DNA from: Chloroflexota bacterium
Lineage (GTDB): Bacteria; Chloroflexota; Anaerolineae; Anaerolineales; Villigracilaceae
Assembly: GCA_016213105.1 (NCBI GenBank)
Contig: JACRBN010000026.1
Span: 496,001-560,000, forward strand
Length of the DNA stretch: 64,000 nt
Reading direction: 5' to 3'
Positions 42,015 through 50,535 of the stretch are shown here, one piece after another. The translations under genes were made by a program, and so were the position numbers. The notes under the pieces were generated by a model, which was given only the letters and a program-made list of their open reading frames with translations, was not told where the DNA came from and did no database searches. Within the stretch, counting starts at the first letter, position 1, and each line of letters begins with the position of its first letter.

Positions 42015-42057
42015 TCAAAAACGTGGAGTCGGACCATCCCGACTCCACGTTTTCATT
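42015..42057 (+). terminator. Bidirectional terminator between convergent genes
   Basis: AAAAACGTGGAGTCGG-ACCAT-CCCGACTCCACGTTTTC has a 13-pair stem with A and T runs on each side, serving both the propeller-like gene and the zinc-ribbon gene. Confidence 0.9.
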
Positions 42058-42069
42058 TTCAAGACCCGG

Positions 42070-43137
42070 TTATCGGCCTACGCTTACGATCCCGCCCAGG
42101 GCATTCAATTTGATCGTCCACACGCTGCCGAAATCGAATTGCTGGAATTCGCCTGCGCTGCCCGGGTTGTAGCTGAGCACGCCCTTATCACTATCGAAGG
42201 TGACCGTGAAGGTCTCGGAGGCCGACCCCAGCCGCTGACCCGAGAAGATGTCGGGCGAGGCGTACTGCGGGAACAGGTCATAGCCTTCCAGCGGATAGGT
42301 CTGGATCGTCTGCCATTCCTTCACATCATAGGAGCAATAGTCCGTGCTTTCATCGTGGCATTCCTCCACCACCTCGGCATAGCCGTTGCCCTTGTCGATG
42401 GTCTTCTGCTCGCAAACGGAGGTGGTTTCCGTGTGGCAGGAGACGTTGTATGCGTCGCCGGGCGGGCTGCCCTGCTCATTCGAGTAATGCGCCTCACGCT
42501 GTTCCTGCACAGGGACGGAGGTCTGCCAATACACATCCGTGACGGTGGCCTGCACCGAGGAGGATGGGAACAGGAATGCGAACAATCCCACCACACAGCA
42601 CAGCAGCAGCACACCCGCGATGCCGCCCAGCAGCAGCCAGTTCGGCTTTTTGGCGGGTTTGGCGGGCGCAGACGGCGCGGCGGTTCCACCCATCGGCGCG
42701 GAGAAGCTGACGGGAGCGGCCGCCTGTCCCGCGCGCGGCAGGGGCGAGCCGCATTTCTGGCACATCGTCTGCGTGGAGGGATTCTCCGTGCCGCAGTTGG
42801 TGCAGGTGACGACTGTGGGTTTGGCCGCCGCCGCGAGTTCCTGTCCGGCCGCGCGCGCCTGGCCCTCCTTGAGGTCGCCGCCGCACTGTGAGCAGGTCAC
42901 GGCGTTGCCCGGGTTGCGCGTGCCGCAGAACCCGCAGTGAATGTCGGGGCCGACAACCGCCGCCTTGGCTTCCGCGGCCGCGATCAGCTTTTCGTCCGCG
43001 GCGCGCTCGAATTTGACGTTCTCCGGCTGGGGCGCGCCGCAGCTTGCGCAGGTCTTGTCCCTGCCCTTGTTGCGTGAGTTGCAGTTCGGGCAGATCCATT
43101 CCAGTTCGACATATCCAAGAGTTTGTTTACGGGCCAT
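42070..43137 (-). CDS. Triple zinc-ribbon membrane protein
   Basis: This 355-residue protein starts with three zinc ribbons of CxxC pairs: C16/C19 with C30/C33, C68/C71 with C82/C85, and C112/C115 with C126/C129. A Pro/Ala linker, one membrane helix (about 167-190) and a ~165-residue ectodomain follow. The ectodomain has cysteines (NVSCHTETTSVCEQ, VEECHDESTDYCSYD) and the sequence IQTYPLEGYD. Cytoplasmic ribbons joined to an outside domain suggest signalling or scaffolding; the role is unknown. GGAG precedes ATG 43137. Confidence 0.78.
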   Translation of the reverse strand: MARKQTLGYVELEWICPNCNSRNKGRDKTCASCGAPQPENVKFERAADEKLIAAAEAKAAVVGPDIHCGFCGTRNPGNAVTCSQCGGDLKEGQARAAGQELAAAAKPTVVTCTNCGTENPSTQTMCQKCGSPLPRAGQAAAPVSFSAPMGGTAAPSAPAKPAKKPNWLLLGGIAGVLLLCCVVGLFAFLFPSSSVQATVTDVYWQTSVPVQEQREAHYSNEQGSPPGDAYNVSCHTETTSVCEQKTIDKGNGYAEVVEECHDESTDYCSYDVKEWQTIQTYPLEGYDLFPQYASPDIFSGQRLGSASETFTVTFDSDKGVLSYNPGSAGEFQQFDFGSVWTIKLNALGGIVSVGR

Positions 43138-43204
43138 GGGGTATCTCCGTGTCTATGATAAATCAACGCGCCAAAAAATCAATGCTTTTTAAGCTGGCAG
43201 CTCC

Positions 43205-44215
43205 CTACGTGAATCCATGCCATTGGCGGATTTCCTCCAGCCTGGACTCGATCCCGGGCTCCCAGCGAGGGGAGGCATCCCCAACCTCGAACGCGGACCC
43301 GGGCCGGGTCAGCGCGCGAAAGACCGCTTCGGCGCCGTTGGCCACGTTGTGCGGGTCGTAGCCGCCTTCGAGCACGAAGACCAGCTTCCCGCCGCAGAAC
43401 TCCACCGCCAGTTCGACCAGCCGCTTCGAGATGTGGAAGTAGCCCGCCGTGGACAGTCCCAGCATGGTGATGGGATCGTTCCAATGCGCGTCGAAGCCGG
43501 CCGAGACCAGCAGCATCTGCGGGCGGAAGGCCTCGAACGTAGGGCGGATGATCTCCTCCGTGATCTGCGCGAAACATTGGTCGCCCGCATGGGCCGGCAG
43601 CGGCACATTGACGATGCGCTGCTTTGCGTGCGGCGCGTCGAAGGTCGTGCCCGTGCCCGGGTAGATGCCCCACTGATGCGTGGAGAGATAGGCCACGCGT
43701 TCATCGTCGAGGAAGGCGGCCTGGGTGCCGTTGCCGTGATGCGCGTCATAGTCCACGATCAGCACGCGCTCGAGGCCGTCGGCCAATGCCTGGCGCGCAG
43801 CGATGGCCACGTTGTTGAAGATGCAGAATCCCATCGCGCGCGTTGGCTCGGCGTGATGCCCCGGCGGGCGGACGATGGCGAAGGCGTTGTCGGCCTCGCC
43901 CACCTGGACGGCGCGGGTGCAGGCCAGCGTCGCGCCGACAGCCAGCAGGGCATCCGCGTAGGAGCTGGGGGTGAGGAAGGTCGGTGCATAGTCGATGACG
44001 GCGGGGGCCTGGGTGCGGCACACCTCGTCGATGGCGGCCACCAGTCGCGGGTCATGCACCAGGGCGGCCTGCTCGGGCGTGGCGGCCGTCGCGGGCAGCA
44101 AATCCGCTTGAACGGTGGAGAGCCTCGGAATCAAAACATCCAACCGTGCAGGCCGTTCGGGGTGATCGGGATATATATGGGAAGGGGAGGGGACGAGCGA
44201 GTACACTGTGGACAT
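43205..44215 (-). CDS. Histone deacetylase family (class II-like) amidohydrolase
   Basis: The 336-residue enzyme has the arginase/deacetylase fold motifs: YPDHPERPARL, the proton-relay RPPGHHAEP (H120-H121), DYDAHHGNGTQ with zinc ligands D157 and H159, SAGFDAHWNDP with the third ligand, and LEGGYD near the end. Bacterial members deacetylate acetylpolyamines, acetoin-related or other acetylated amines. The specificity is not readable here. TATAAT lies six bases before ATG 44215, predicting a leaderless message; a longer frame from 44296 is discarded. Confidence 0.93.
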   Translation of the reverse strand: MSTVYSLVPSPSHIYPDHPERPARLDVLIPRLSTVQADLLPATAATPEQAALVHDPRLVAAIDEVCRTQAPAVIDYAPTFLTPSSYADALLAVGATLACTRAVQVGEADNAFAIVRPPGHHAEPTRAMGFCIFNNVAIAARQALADGLERVLIVDYDAHHGNGTQAAFLDDERVAYLSTHQWGIYPGTGTTFDAPHAKQRIVNVPLPAHAGDQCFAQITEEIIRPTFEAFRPQMLLVSAGFDAHWNDPITMLGLSTAGYFHISKRLVELAVEFCGGKLVFVLEGGYDPHNVANGAEAVFRALTRPGSAFEVGDASPRWEPGIESRLEEIRQWHGFT

Positions 44216-44221
44216 GGGAGT

Positions 44222-44227
44222 ATTATA
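44222..44227 (-). promoter_or_regulatory. -10 box TATAAT, leaderless promoter of the deacetylase gene
   Basis: On the minus strand TATAAT-ACTCCC-ATG; no Shine-Dalgarno sequence. The remaining spacer to 44406 contains nothing recognised. Confidence 0.55.
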
Positions 44228-44406
44228 AAGGACACCGCCGCCTTTCAGCATGGGGGGGGCATGCAGATAAGGCGGCGGGCTGACACCCAATACCAATAAA
44301 GGGGAGGGCAGGTGTCGTAAGCATGTTATACACCCTTGTCTGGATGAATTGATTAAATTCAGATTAGAATTGTCCGAATTGAGTCAGTACTTTTGTAATG
44401 GGTCGA

Positions 44407-44877
44407 TCAGCGGTCTTTTTTATCGAACAGCTTCAGCCATTCCTCGAGTTCGCGTTCGCTCATCGATTTGTCCCTGCTGGATGGCGGCGGGCCTTCGCGC
44501 AGGGTCTCGATAACGGTGCGCGCAAATTCCTCCGATGAGATGACCCTGGCGCCCGCCGTGCGCGCATCATTTTGCACGCGATGGTCCGAGGAGACCACCG
44601 ACCAATTTTTGGCCGCCCGCGCGAGTTTCTTCAAACGCAGGCGGATGGCCTCGTCTGCAATCGACGGCCTGCGGACGAAATGCGCCGTGACCAGCCCGCT
44701 GCGGCGGGTCTCGGGGTAGCCGATGGGCGCGTTGTCGAAGTAGACTTCGACCTGTCCGCGGCGCGAGATGCGGCAGAACTCGTTGAGCTGGTCCAGCAGG
44801 GCCAGCTCATCGTCGAAGTCTTCGAGGCGCAATCCCAGTTTGGGGATCAGGTTGTGGCCGTCGATCAGATAGGGCAT
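44407..44877 (-). CDS. NYN/PIN-like RNase domain protein (YacP-like)
   Basis: The 156-residue protein begins YLIDGHNLIPKLGL with the first metal-binding aspartate (D6), continues with EVYFDNAP and VVSSDHRVQNDARTAGARVI, and ends in a charged helical tail. This is the NYN (YacP-type) ribonuclease pattern; relatives such as Rae1 are ribosome-linked mRNA endonucleases. It follows the peptidase-like gene on the same strand after 44 bp. Confidence 0.82.
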   Translation of the reverse strand: MPYLIDGHNLIPKLGLRLEDFDDELALLDQLNEFCRISRRGQVEVYFDNAPIGYPETRRSGLVTAHFVRRPSIADEAIRLRLKKLARAAKNWSVVSSDHRVQNDARTAGARVISSEEFARTVIETLREGPPPSSRDKSMSERELEEWLKLFDKKDR

Positions 44878-44921
44878 CAGGGCATCCCAACGGAGGGAGG
44901 ATCATCCTCCCTCCCGTTCGA

Positions 44922-46967
44922 TTACTGGTTCAGGTTGATGTCCTGGCCGCCGTAGGTGCCTATCAGGCTGTAGGTGCCTTCGTTGTCCTTGCGGGTATAG
45001 GTGAGGTTTCCGTCCTGCGCGCCCGTGACCTGCATCTCCAGGGTGAACACGCCCGAGTCGTAATCGTAACTGCCCGTGCCTGTGATGGAAAAGCCTTCGA
45101 GGAAGCCGCAAGTTTCGAAGCGGTAGGTCTCGCCCACGTCGCTCGGCCCGAAGGTGAAGGTTCCGCCGTAGCGGCAGCCAAAGGATTGATCCTCGGCGAA
45201 GGAACTGTTGTAATATTCGGGCGTGTAGCGGATCTCGTCATCGATGGCCATCAGCAGGTCGAGCGGGTTGCTGTACGCGCTGGCATCCTTGGCCAGGATC
45301 GGGACATAGGGCGCGGTGACCGCCTGCTCCCATTCGCAGATGGTCTCGCGCTGGGCGGGCGGATTCCCGTTGACGAGGAAGTCGGTCACGAGGTCATCGG
45401 GGCAGGATTCGCCCCAGCCGTAGATCGAGTGTACGCCGCCCTCGACGTAGATGTGGTAACCGTCGGCCAGGTTCTGGAAGACGGCCTGACCCTCGTGGAA
45501 GGGAGTGGCGGGATCGAGCGTGGCGTTCAGCACCAGGGTGGGTACGCCCTCGGCGCGCAGCGCGGGGATCGGCGTCACGTCGACGGGGTGGCTGGGCCAC
45601 AGGGCGCACATCACGCCCGTGTAGACGAAGCCGTTCAATCGCGGGACGGTGCCGTTGGCGGATTGTCCGTCCTGGACGCTTTGGGCGATGCGCTCCTCGG
45701 GCGCGCCGCTGAAGTAGGCATTATCGGTGCAATGCACGTTGTCGAACATGGTGTCCGAGAAGGTCGGGTCGCCCAGGTATTCACCCGTGGTGGGATCGAG
45801 CATGGCGTCCGCGTCGAGCAGGCGCGCCATGGCCACCAGGTCGCCGCGATTGGCCTGGGCCAGCGCGCGCAGGAACATCATGCGGTCGGTGACGCCGTAT
45901 AACTGGTACATGGTGGTGTATTCCAGGGCGTTGAAGGTGACGACGCGATTGATGGTTTCGCCGGTCGGCAGGGGGAAGCTGATGCGCACCGAATTTTCGG
46001 AGACGACTTTGGCCAGGTTATCGTAGGCGGCGACGGCATCCCCGCCCATGTCGGCGGCGCAGGCCGCGTCCGCATTGCAGGCCTGGAGCGTGGCGAGCAG
46101 CACCTCCTCGAAGGCCTTTTCCTGCGAGTGGGCGCTGACCTCGCCCGGAAGGGTCAGGTCGATGGTGCCGTCCAGGATCATGCCCATCAGGCGGTCGGGA
46201 TGGGCGGCGGCATAGGCCTGGGCCACGGCCGTCCCGTAGCTGACGCCGTACAGCATGAACCGGTCATCGCCGATGGCCTGGCGGAAGGTTTCCAAGTCCT
46301 CGGCCACCTGGTTCGTGCCGTAGAAGGCCAGGCGGGCGGGGTCGATGCCGATCTCGGCCACACACTCGTTCACGAAGGCGCGATTGTCCTCGATCATGGC
46401 CTGCTGTTCCTCGGGGGTGTCGAAACCCTCCAGGCCCGCGGTGTCATCGTAATTGAGCATTTCGAGGAAGCTTTTGGCGTAGGCGGTCGGACAGGCCAGT
46501 TCGCCCGAGAGGCCGAGCCCACGCTGGTCGAAGTAGACCACGTCGTAATGTTCGAGGATGGCATCATCGAACCAGCTGACCGTGGCCGTGCTGACACCCT
46601 CGCCGCCGGGTCCGCCGGGGAAGGCCTGCAAATACATGCCGTAGCGTTCACCCCAGGCGGGCAGGACCGCGAACACGACGCCCAGCGTTTCGGTGTTGGC
46701 CGCGTCGAAGTGATCCAGCGCGACCTGCACGGTGACGCAGGTGTAGTCGGGATTTTCCTCGCAGGGCTGGCCGCCCATGTTTTGCAGCACGGGGCGGATG
46801 TCGCGCAGCGCGGGCAAGGTTTGCGGCGTCTGGGTCGCGGGCGCTTCGGTCGACGGCTGCGGGAATTCCTGCGTGGCGGGCGGCGGGGTGATCTGGTTGA
46901 GGACCGAGCAGGCCATCGTGACCAGGCTTAAGACGATCAGGGCAGGCAGAATCTTTTTGGCAAACAT
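44922..46967 (-). CDS. TAP-like alpha/beta hydrolase lipoprotein (S33 peptidase-like)
   Basis: This large 681-residue lipoprotein has lipobox VTMAC (C20) and a Pro/Thr linker. The hydrolase core (about 60-560) has the nucleophile elbow GVSYG with S243, the oxyanion region FPGGPGGEGVST and YFDQRGLGLSGE. A TAP-type C-terminal part contains LVLNATLDPATPFHEG (acid) and VEGGVHSIYG (His). A final beta-rich extension of ~110 residues (CRYGGTFTFGPSD onward) is unusual for the family and may be a binding module. It likely trims extracellular peptides. Confidence 0.85.
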   Translation of the reverse strand: MFAKKILPALIVLSLVTMACSVLNQITPPPATQEFPQPSTEAPATQTPQTLPALRDIRPVLQNMGGQPCEENPDYTCVTVQVALDHFDAANTETLGVVFAVLPAWGERYGMYLQAFPGGPGGEGVSTATVSWFDDAILEHYDVVYFDQRGLGLSGELACPTAYAKSFLEMLNYDDTAGLEGFDTPEEQQAMIEDNRAFVNECVAEIGIDPARLAFYGTNQVAEDLETFRQAIGDDRFMLYGVSYGTAVAQAYAAAHPDRLMGMILDGTIDLTLPGEVSAHSQEKAFEEVLLATLQACNADAACAADMGGDAVAAYDNLAKVVSENSVRISFPLPTGETINRVVTFNALEYTTMYQLYGVTDRMMFLRALAQANRGDLVAMARLLDADAMLDPTTGEYLGDPTFSDTMFDNVHCTDNAYFSGAPEERIAQSVQDGQSANGTVPRLNGFVYTGVMCALWPSHPVDVTPIPALRAEGVPTLVLNATLDPATPFHEGQAVFQNLADGYHIYVEGGVHSIYGWGESCPDDLVTDFLVNGNPPAQRETICEWEQAVTAPYVPILAKDASAYSNPLDLLMAIDDEIRYTPEYYNSSFAEDQSFGCRYGGTFTFGPSDVGETYRFETCGFLEGFSITGTGSYDYDSGVFTLEMQVTGAQDGNLTYTRKDNEGTYSLIGTYGGQDINLNQ

Positions 46968-47003
46968 GTTCTCTCCTGTATTTGTGTGGGAAGGCTGGCT
47001 GGG

Positions 47004-47032
47004 ATTGTACGCTTGAGACTCATGCTTGGCAA
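47004..47032 (-). promoter_or_regulatory. Promoter of the S33-like peptidase gene
   Basis: On the minus strand TTGCCA, exactly 17 bp, TACAAT, then about 36 bp to ATG 46967 with CAGGAGAG as ribosome site. Confidence 0.65.
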
Positions 47033-47083
47033 GCGCAATTGGAGAAAATCCCTCAAAGGGCGGACAGGGTTTCCAATTTTCCT

Positions 47084-47172
47084 GCCACGGATTCCACTGA
47101 TTTGCACGGATCGAAAAATCCTCCGTTTTCCCCTTTGTGTACCTGGTGTCCTTCGTGTTGAGGTTCTTTCCA
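47084..47172 (+). repeat. CCACGGATT/CTTCGTG repeat remnant
   Basis: TGCCACGGATTCCACTGA and GCACGGATCG, then CCTTTGTGTACCTGGTG and CCTTCGTGTTGAGG, resemble the ACACGGATT family (5511-5601) joined to the CTTTGTG family (10909-10997). It fills the spacer between the peptidase and LysE-type genes. Confidence 0.55.
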
Positions 47173-47196
47173 TCTACAACGGAAGAATCAAAAATC

Positions 47197-47805
47197 TTAT
47201 CCCATCACCCCCAGCCACAGTTGATAGAGCCCAAAGAAAAACAGGGCCAGGGCCGAGAGACCCACCAGCGCGCGGTTGAAGGCGGGTCCCAGTTTTTGCG
47301 CCGTGCCGAACAGCAGGATGATCGCCATCAGGCTCGCCACGATGGTGACGTAGAAACCTGCCAGGAAGCCGATGCCATTCAACGGAGCCTCGCGCCAGCC
47401 GCGCAGCAGGATCGGACCCGTGACCAGCGTCCAATAAATGTACGGGCCCGGGCTGAGGGCGTTCATCAGCGCGGCCTGCAACACACTTTGCTGTGTGCCC
47501 GTCCCGGTGACGGGCAGGGCGGGGTCGAAATTCCGCCAGGATTTGTACGCGCCAACGGCCAGGTAGAGGATGAACGCTCCGCCTGCGAGGTAGAGGACGC
47601 GTTCCAGCCAGGCTGGGACCTGGCTCAACACCAGCAGGCACAGGGCGATGATCGGCCCATCGCTGACCAGCGGCGCCAGGGCGGCGGGCAGGCTGCGCCT
47701 CCAGCCTTTGGTGAGCGTCTGTGACACGAGATAGGTTTGGAACGGTCCAGGCTGGGCCGCGGCGGCGAATCCGAAGCCGATGCCTTGAAGCAGGTAGGGC
47801 CACAT
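47197..47805 (-). CDS. LysE family amino-acid/metabolite exporter
   Basis: The 202-residue protein has about six helices and the LysE-type opening GIGFGFAAAAQPGPFQTYLVSQTLTKGWRR, where the conserved xPGP near residue 20 marks the family. LSPGPYIYWTLVTGP forms the repeated half. It would export small amino acids or related solutes. AAGGATG precedes ATG 47805; the longer frame (47859) has a repeat-like lead. The substrate is unknown. Confidence 0.85.
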   Translation of the reverse strand: MWPYLLQGIGFGFAAAAQPGPFQTYLVSQTLTKGWRRSLPAALAPLVSDGPIIALCLLVLSQVPAWLERVLYLAGGAFILYLAVGAYKSWRNFDPALPVTGTGTQQSVLQAALMNALSPGPYIYWTLVTGPILLRGWREAPLNGIGFLAGFYVTIVASLMAIILLFGTAQKLGPAFNRALVGLSALALFFFGLYQLWLGVMG

Positions 47806-47852
47806 GGGATCATCCTTTATGTTGTCTTGCGAGGGCGGTGTTCCACCCGTCC

Positions 47853-47932
47853 GAAGCAATCTCAGGTTTATTGGAGATCATCAGGAAACAGGAGGTTGCT
47901 TCGACTGCTGCGCAGTCTCGCAACGACATGAA
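47853..47932 (+). repeat. GAAGCAATCTC...GGTTGCTTCG repeat
   Basis: CGAAGCAATCTCAGG and AGGAGGTTGCTTCG are inverted arms, followed by CTGCGCAGTCTCGCAACGAC. Similar words recur at 48554-48664 (GGAGATTGCTTTGGG, CTCGCAATGACG). Confidence 0.6.
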
Positions 47933-47933
47933 A

Positions 47934-48422
47934 TTAAAGCACGAACTTGGTCGGGTTCTCGAAGAAAACCGTCCACGCGATGCACTGACGCGGGGTGAAG
48001 ACGAACAACCCGCCCTCGTCCCATTGTGTGGGTTCGGGGCTGTAGCCTTCACTGGCATACTTGGCGCGATAGGCCTCCGCCAAGCGGACGGCGAACTCGG
48101 GGTCGGGTTTGCCTGCGGGCTGAGCGATCCCTTCCATGATGATCACGTTGCTGCCGCTTTCGAGATGCAGGCTGACCTGCGGATTCGATTCCAGGTTGCG
48201 GGCGTGACGGGTCTCGGGGCTGCCGTCGTAATAGAACTTCCCGTCCAGGTACACGCCCCAGCGCGGAATGACGTGCGGGCGTCCATTGGGACGCACCGTA
48301 CATAACCAGTAATTGAGCGATTCGCGCAGACGCTGTTCGACGTATTCCCATGAGACTTCGGAGCTGGGGTTGTCCACGTAGCCCTTGGGGAAGCTCGGAC
48401 GGGTGATCTTTGGTGAGGTCAT
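47934..48422 (-). CDS. Pyridoxamine 5'-phosphate oxidase family (FMN-binding) protein
   Basis: The 162-residue protein has the split-barrel flavin fold. VSWEYVEQRLRESLNYWLCTVRPNGRPHVIPRWGVYLDGKFYYDGS includes the PNPOx strand order and the basic RPHVIP turn, SPETRHARNLESNPQVSLHLESG is the flavin phosphate region, and FVFTPRQCIAWTVF closes the barrel. It may be an F420- or FMN-dependent reductase or a heme-degradation relative rather than vitamin B6 oxidase. AAAGGAATG precedes ATG 48422. Confidence 0.85.
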   Translation of the reverse strand: MTSPKITRPSFPKGYVDNPSSEVSWEYVEQRLRESLNYWLCTVRPNGRPHVIPRWGVYLDGKFYYDGSPETRHARNLESNPQVSLHLESGSNVIIMEGIAQPAGKPDPEFAVRLAEAYRAKYASEGYSPEPTQWDEGGLFVFTPRQCIAWTVFFENPTKFVL

Positions 48423-48447
48423 GTCACATTCCTTTGAGGTACCTGTT

Positions 48448-48541
48448 GGAGATCGCAAGTTCTACTTGCTGTCTCCGTTTACGCTTGGTTGCATTTGTAA
48501 CCCGCGGCTGCCTCAACAAGCCGCTGGATTGCAAATCCAGC
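48448..48541 (+). repeat. Cluster of short palindromes in spacer 48423-48636
   Basis: GGAGATCGCAAGT-TCT-ACTTGCTGTCTCC (48448-48476) and GCTGGATT-GCA-AATCCAGC (48523-48541) are near-perfect hairpins. They are followed by the GGAGATTGCTTTGGG element (48558-48664), which runs into the next gene's 3' end. Apart from the ribosome site of the preceding gene, the 214-bp spacer holds only these repeats. Confidence 0.7.
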
Positions 48542-48636
48542 GGGAGCATCTTGAAACAGGAGATTGCTTTGGGCTGGGTCTCGATACGCCGCAAAGAGCA
48601 CACCAGCCCTGGTGGGAGGTGCCAGGGAGAGCGCGG

Positions 48637-49272
48637 CTACTCAACCACTCGCCCTCGCAATGACGTGGAAGCAAATGCCCATCCAATTTTATAACTGATC
48701 CAGCCCAGGGCCAGTCCCGTGACCACGTCCAGGATGTAATGCTGGCCGGTGAACAGCGTGGACAGGGCCACGGTCGCGACCACCGCGATCCACAGCCAGC
48801 GCTGGCGCGGATACAGGCGCGCGGCGAAGGCCGCCATCAACATGGTGATGTAGTTGTGCGCGCTGGGCAGCGCCGCGTGCGATCCGCCCGCCACCTGGAT
48901 GGAGCGCAGCATGACAGCGAAGAGATCGTCGCCCGGGATGATTGGCAGATCGATGTAGGTGGGGAAGAGCACAAAGGTCAATGCGCCGACCGAGACCGCG
49001 ATTAACGCGCTTACGATTAGGGCGCGGAAGGCGCGCGCATCCAGTTTGAAGATCGCCCAATACGCGCCGAATGTCCACAACGGGAAGACCATATAGTAGG
49101 GCACCACCCAGATGGGAATGATGGGGAACACATCGATGGGCAGCCTGGGCGCGATGCCGCCGCTGGTGGCCTGGCTGGCGGGGAAATAGACCGCCTGGAT
49201 CAGGCACACCAGCCCAGCCCACAACAATCGCTTCGAAAGGGAAAACTTATCCACATCAGTTCGCATCATCAC
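48637..49272 (-). CDS. PAP2-like membrane phosphatase/phosphotransferase
   Basis: This 211-residue protein of about six helices has the lipid phosphatase signatures in the order GGSHAALPSAHNYITMLMA (the PSxH motif) and FTGQHYILDVVTGLALGW (H and D of motif 3). Motif 1 (KxxxxxxRP) is weak. It fits the PAP2/inositol-phosphorylceramide-synthase-like group that acts on lipid phosphates at the outer face. The last residues (SLRGRVVE) come from a repeat. The N-terminal MMMRTDVD leaves the exact start open. Confidence 0.82.
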   Translation of the reverse strand: MMMRTDVDKFSLSKRLLWAGLVCLIQAVYFPASQATSGGIAPRLPIDVFPIIPIWVVPYYMVFPLWTFGAYWAIFKLDARAFRALIVSALIAVSVGALTFVLFPTYIDLPIIPGDDLFAVMLRSIQVAGGSHAALPSAHNYITMLMAAFAARLYPRQRWLWIAVVATVALSTLFTGQHYILDVVTGLALGWISYKIGWAFASTSLRGRVVE

Positions 49273-49323
49273 TCACCAATTACCAATTACCAATTACTAC
49301 TCTCTTCTCACTACTCTCTTCTT
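49264..49323 (-). repeat. CCAATTACCAATTAC / CTACTCTCTTCT repeats
   Basis: Three tandem CCAATTA words are followed by CTACTCTCTTCTCACTACTC and TCTTC. This simple repeat lies between the PAP2 and YczE-like genes on the minus strand. Confidence 0.7.
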
Positions 49324-49324
49324 T

Positions 49325-49981
49325 CTATTCCGCCCCGCCTTCGATCTCAGCCTGCACCACCACATCCAGCGGTTTGTGCGGCTGGACCTTGAATATCTTG
49401 AATCCCAACTGCACCGACGGCCCGACCAGCAGCGCATAAACCACGGTGCCGATCCAGGCGGGCCCGCCCAGCAGCCAGCCGATGGTCACGACGGTCACCT
49501 CGATGATGCCGCGCGCCACGCGGATGCTGACGCCCGTGGTGCGCTTGATGGCCAGCATCATGCTGTCGCGCGGACCCGCGCCCGCATCCACGCCGATGTA
49601 GATGGCGCTGGCCAGCCCCATCAGGAAGATGGCCGCCATCAGCATCCCGATTTGCAGCGGCAGGTTGTCGTCCACCGAGGGGATGCGCGCCAGCCAGAAA
49701 TCCTCCCACGGCCCGATGGACAGGATGTTCGCCAGCGTGCCCCAGCCCAGCTTTTCGCGCATGATCAGCGCGCCCGAAAGCACGATGAACCCCATCAGCA
49801 CGGTCATCGTCCCCACGGTGATGTGCAGGAGATTCGACAAGGCCACCTCCAGCACGGCCCAGGCGCTCGTCCCCAGGTTGGCGCGGATCATCAGCGTGAC
49901 CGACAGCCCAAACAATAAAAAGCCGATCTCGATGACCAGCAGGTCCCTTGGGAATTGTTTCCAGCGAATGGGTTTGAACAT
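49325..49981 (-). CDS. YczE/YitT-like membrane protein
   Basis: The 218-residue protein has five helices and the YczE pattern: GFLLFGLSVTLMIRANLGTSAWAV, GTMTVLMGFIVLSGAL, GLASAIYIGVDAGAGPRDSMMLAI and RGIIEVTVVTIGWLLGG. The G-x-GPRD loop is typical. The function is not established. The tail VVVQAEIEGGAE is cytosolic. AAAGGAATTC precedes ATG 49981. Confidence 0.82.
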   Translation of the reverse strand: MFKPIRWKQFPRDLLVIEIGFLLFGLSVTLMIRANLGTSAWAVLEVALSNLLHITVGTMTVLMGFIVLSGALIMREKLGWGTLANILSIGPWEDFWLARIPSVDDNLPLQIGMLMAAIFLMGLASAIYIGVDAGAGPRDSMMLAIKRTTGVSIRVARGIIEVTVVTIGWLLGGPAWIGTVVYALLVGPSVQLGFKIFKVQPHKPLDVVVQAEIEGGAE

Positions 49982-50010
49982 GAATTCCTTTCAGCACAAC
50001 GGCTTGTCTG

Positions 50011-50031
50011 GCGCAATTTGCCAAATTGCGC
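50011..50031 (+). repeat. Palindrome GCGCAATTT-GCC-AAATTGCGC
   Basis: Nine-base perfect arms. The same element with loop AGC occurs at 60875-60895, where a related GGCAAATTG palindrome precedes it. Both copies are intergenic and near gene starts. Confidence 0.75.
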
Positions 50032-50070
50032 TGCCGTCACTCATGGGGTTCGTCATGATACCACTTGTGA

Positions 50071-50076
50071 TACACT
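50071..50076 (+). promoter_or_regulatory. -10 box TACACT, leaderless promoter of the GNAT gene
   Basis: TACACT-CTCGCC-ATG 50083 repeats the six-base spacing. The next gene upstream is divergent. Confidence 0.45.
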
Positions 50077-50082
50077 CTCGCC

Positions 50083-50535
50083 ATGAATAAAAATTACGAA
50101 GTCCGCCGCGACAATTTTCTCATCTCCACCGATCCCGCCCGCCTGGATGTGGAGGCCGTCGTCGACATGCTGACCCGCGCCTACTGGGCCAAGGGCCGTC
50201 CGCGCGAACGCACCGAACGCGCCCTGCAAAATTCACTGACCTTCGGTGTGTACGATGGCGACAGGCAGATCGGTCTGGCGCGCGTCGTCAGCGATTACGC
50301 CATCTTCGCCTACCTGTGCGACGTTCTCATCCACGAGGAGTATCGCGGGCAGGGCCTGGGCAAGTGGCTGATGCAGACCATCCTGGAGCATCCCGACCTG
50401 CGCAGCATGCGCCGCTGGACGCTGGCCACCGCCGATGCGCACGGCCTGTACCGCCAATACGGCTTCGACACCCTGGCCGAGCCCGCCAAGTGGATGGAGC
50501 GCTTCCGCCCGTTCATCGAAGAGGGAGGCCGCTGA
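50083..50535 (+). CDS. GNAT family N-acetyltransferase
   Basis: This 150-residue GNAT protein has the acetyl-CoA motif V-H-x-x-x-R-G-Q-G in CDVLIHEEYRGQGLGKWLMQTIL (about residues 85-107), preceded by the strand QIGLARVVSDYAIFAYL. The end is HGLYRQYGFDTLAEPAKWMERF. The acceptor is unknown. Its stop overlaps the next start (TGATG), coupling it to the methyltransferase gene. Confidence 0.9.
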   Translation: MNKNYEVRRDNFLISTDPARLDVEAVVDMLTRAYWAKGRPRERTERALQNSLTFGVYDGDRQIGLARVVSDYAIFAYLCDVLIHEEYRGQGLGKWLMQTILEHPDLRSMRRWTLATADAHGLYRQYGFDTLAEPAKWMERFRPFIEEGGR

